A stretch of DNA of 64,000 nt from Gymnorhina tibicen (lineage: Eukaryota; Chordata; Aves; Passeriformes; Artamidae): NCBI GenBank assembly GCA_013399875.1, contig VXAZ01009469.1:1-64000 (forward strand), read 5' to 3'. Position numbers and translations under genes: made by a program. The notes beneath the pieces are model-generated. The model did not search any database. It worked only from the letters and a program-made list of their open reading frames with translations, and had not been told where the DNA came from. Positions 61,601 through 64,000 of the stretch are shown here, piece after piece (within the stretch, counting starts at the first letter, position 1; the number at the start of each line of letters is the position of its first letter).

Positions 61601-64000
61601 AAGCTTTTGATTTAGTATTTGTACAACAGAATCTCCTCACAGCATACCTCTGCAAGACACTTACCCTGAGTCTTCATAAAGCATGTTCCCCATTATGTGC
61701 AGCACAGAAGAGAAAAAGAGGTTTCCTTGCTAATCTAAACAGTGGAGGAAATGTCCGCTGCTCCATGAAGCAAACACAAGTGACCTTTTCCGCTTGAAAG
61801 TTTGCTACCATGCTGCATACCTACAACTCTGAAAACACAGCCAGAATGGCTGTGATTAAACTAAAAGCAGAAAACGAAGCAAGAGCCAGCGGGAGATACT
61901 GAGAACCTTCTGCTGGGTGATAGAGATATCCACAGTCTGACATATTCCAGCCTTCAGCAGCCGAAGACTGCACGCAGGCCAGCATGGAGAAATGTTACAT
62001 GTTAACAGAGCATAGTTCTTCAGATTTCATCTCAACCCTGCTGAGCAACTGAAATCCGTAATGTGGGCTGAATGGGTACACTTGATCTAAAGGAGACCAG
62101 CACACTTGTGAATAGAGGGGTTTAAGCCAGGGGTCCCAGGTTCATGGGCTATTTCCATTATCTCTGTGTATGTTCTGTGAGCTGTTGCTTATTAACATTT
62201 TCATCAGACTTACTCCACCTTAAAAACAAACATCAAAATGTACTTGGCAGAAGCGTGCTGGTATCTTTGAATTTAAACTGTGAGCCAAGAACTAAATATG
62301 AAGATAAATAAATATTAAGAAGCAGCTTTCTCTATGTTATTAGTTGTCCATTTAGAATACTTTATGAACAATCCAACAACGCTAGTATTAAAACTCTCTA
62401 ATAGACCATGCTTCAGTTGCAGCTTTTTTCAGCTATGCAACACAGAGATATCCGACTGCACATTTCTTTGGACCATTTCATTTAGCAACTTAGCTGTCCT
62501 CAGCTCACTTTTAAATTGCTTACGGAGCTCCTTCTGTGTTTCTATCTTTGGCCTCATTTTACAAGAAAATAAAATCTGAATTTTCTGTTCTAATTGCAGG
62601 AAATTTAATATTTCTCTTGCAAGCATTAGTATTTCTGCATTACAGCTAGCAAAAATCACAGAGGACTAAAGACCAGACGAGAAGACATACGCAAAGTCTC
62701 AAGAATCTGCAATGCTGTGTTTTCACTAGCCTCTCTAAACCATCTGAGCCGAGACAGAGATATTTTAATGGATATAAAAAGAGGAATCAGGTCTCAGATA
62801 TACCACTAGTTTTATCTTGTCTAGTATTCAGGCCTAGGTTTAAAGCCTAATCAACATCAGGATTTGTGTTTGGCTTCAGCAGAATCAAAATTTCACAATG
62901 GTACTTTGAAGTTCTGCAGTTGAACTTGTGGGTTAGCACCGTGCAGATCTGAGCTCTGTTCTGCCCAGCTCAGCTCAATTCCTGTCTGAGCTGCAGCAAG
63001 CCCCTGAGCTGCCCTCCACCTTGGCACACCGCCTGGTTTGAGACAGAGTCTGCCTTGTTTGCTCAGTACAAATTCCTGAAACCCAAGATTCCCACTGTGT
63101 GTTTTGTATCACAAGGGGACCCTGATGTTGGTGGAAGCCTCATAAATCTAAAAAAATGCACATACTCCTGAGCAGTGAAACCTTACAGACATGCTGTCCT
63201 TGTAAAGTATTAGCTTAGAGTCATAACTGGAAAAAGACGTCTCTCTGACTTTAGGCTGAAGTAGAAATAGAGTGTACAAGTGACTATGCACCCAGAGACA
63301 TGAATCCTTCAATTCAACCAAAGTTAGGAAGGGGGCTTACCTCTCAAGTTCCCAGTTTAAAATATTTCTATTTTAAAATGCAATCTTTCAGTACTATTGT
63401 TAGCTAAGACAAGGAACTGCATTTCTGTCTTGCAAATATCACTTGAAGTGCAAGTTAATAACTTGAAAAAAAAGGAAAAAATGGAAAAAAGAAAAAAAAA
63501 AAACCCAGAGGTTTTCAACTTAGAGTGTTAAGTGTAGGTGTGGGAGAAGGAAAGGCTATATCCTCACTGATTATGTTTTTAAGAAGTGGCCATAGGTAAG
63601 TGATTATAGCAACACATCTTGAAGACTACATCCTGATTAAAAAAACCATTCTCTGCTTTTAGTCTGTCTCAGATTTAGAAAAACAACAATTTCCTCTACA
63701 GCTGATAAAGCCATATTTTCAGGATATGAAGAATGAAAATATTAATTCAAGAGGGTAATATTTCTAAATTCTTTGTGTTGGAATTAATTAAAATTATAAA
63801 ATAAGACTACAAAGTTGATAGTAAAAGTAATTCCTTGGAGCTAGCATTTAAAGTCAGACTTTGTCACTCCACTAAGTAGGTCAGTAAAAACTTTCAGATA
63901 CACTTAAAGAAAAATATACTGTCTGAAAGTCAGAAGACTAGCAAAGGGGAAAATAATCACAATATAGCAGGAAGTAGATCCTCAACTTCTGTGGATCATC
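58601..64000. other. Unique AT-rich DNA, no gene seen
   Basis: No recognised gene, RNA or transposon. Short A/G-rich runs occur near 60020-60060 and 63463-63503. A 128-codon plus frame at 59111-59497 has no motif. A GC-richer patch near 62930-63060 holds no convincing open frame. Confidence 0.55.

Noticed and set aside
1..64000. CRISPR arrays, bacterial operons, phage modules, tRNA or rRNA genes
   Set aside because: None found; the repeats are eukaryotic microsatellites, LINEs and LTRs, and no cloverleaf-type B-box (GGTTCGANTCC) in a plausible context was seen.

Overview
The window looks like draft-assembly DNA from a bird, with little or no protein-coding content. It is AT-rich and mostly unique. 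Recognisable interspersed repeats are CR1-type LINEs (some with the typical avian CR1 3' end), two solo LTRs of endogenous retroviruses, and two old MIR/CORE-SINE-like remnants. No Alu- or L1-like sequence is seen. The CR1 plus LTR content fits birds, and the two LTRs remind me of passerine elements; the lineage is inference. There is no rRNA, convincing tRNA, CRISPR array or operon. Nearly all open frames are short and have no recognisable protein content, so this reads as intergenic or deep intronic DNA.

Layout. 1-3.6 kb is a patchwork: a (CAGTAC)n microsatellite running into a degenerate A/C-rich array, a decayed CR1 relic, and a long T/G-rich array of opposite strand sense that is interrupted by a minus-strand CR1. 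3.6-18 kb is mainly unique, with a purine tract near 9.1 kb. A minus-strand solo LTR lies at 18143-18796. 18.8-31.8 kb is unique apart from an exon-like segment near 22 kb. MIR-like remnants lie near 31.9 kb (+) and 37.2 kb (-). A (TTGCC)n array holding a 174-N gap is at 35.5-35.8 kb. A plus-strand solo LTR with a perfect 6-bp target duplication is at 40440-41033.

The most structured region is 46.4-51.5 kb. A 1,841-bp segment appears twice (46494-48334 and 48822-50662), separated by 487 Ns. Each edge of the gap coincides with an edge of the duplication. The gap also falls at equivalent positions of two different CR1 copies, as expected either for unequal recombination between CR1s or for an assembly misjoin. 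A second duplication of 372 bp (50693-51064 and 51067-51438) surrounds a single N. 51.5-64 kb is unique AT-rich DNA with one older CR1/L3-like relic at about 58.2-58.6 kb.

No novel biological system could be demonstrated. The best leads are the nested duplication, two exon-like segments with good splice signals (21943-22200 on +, 39577-39701 on -), and the two well-delimited LTR insertions.
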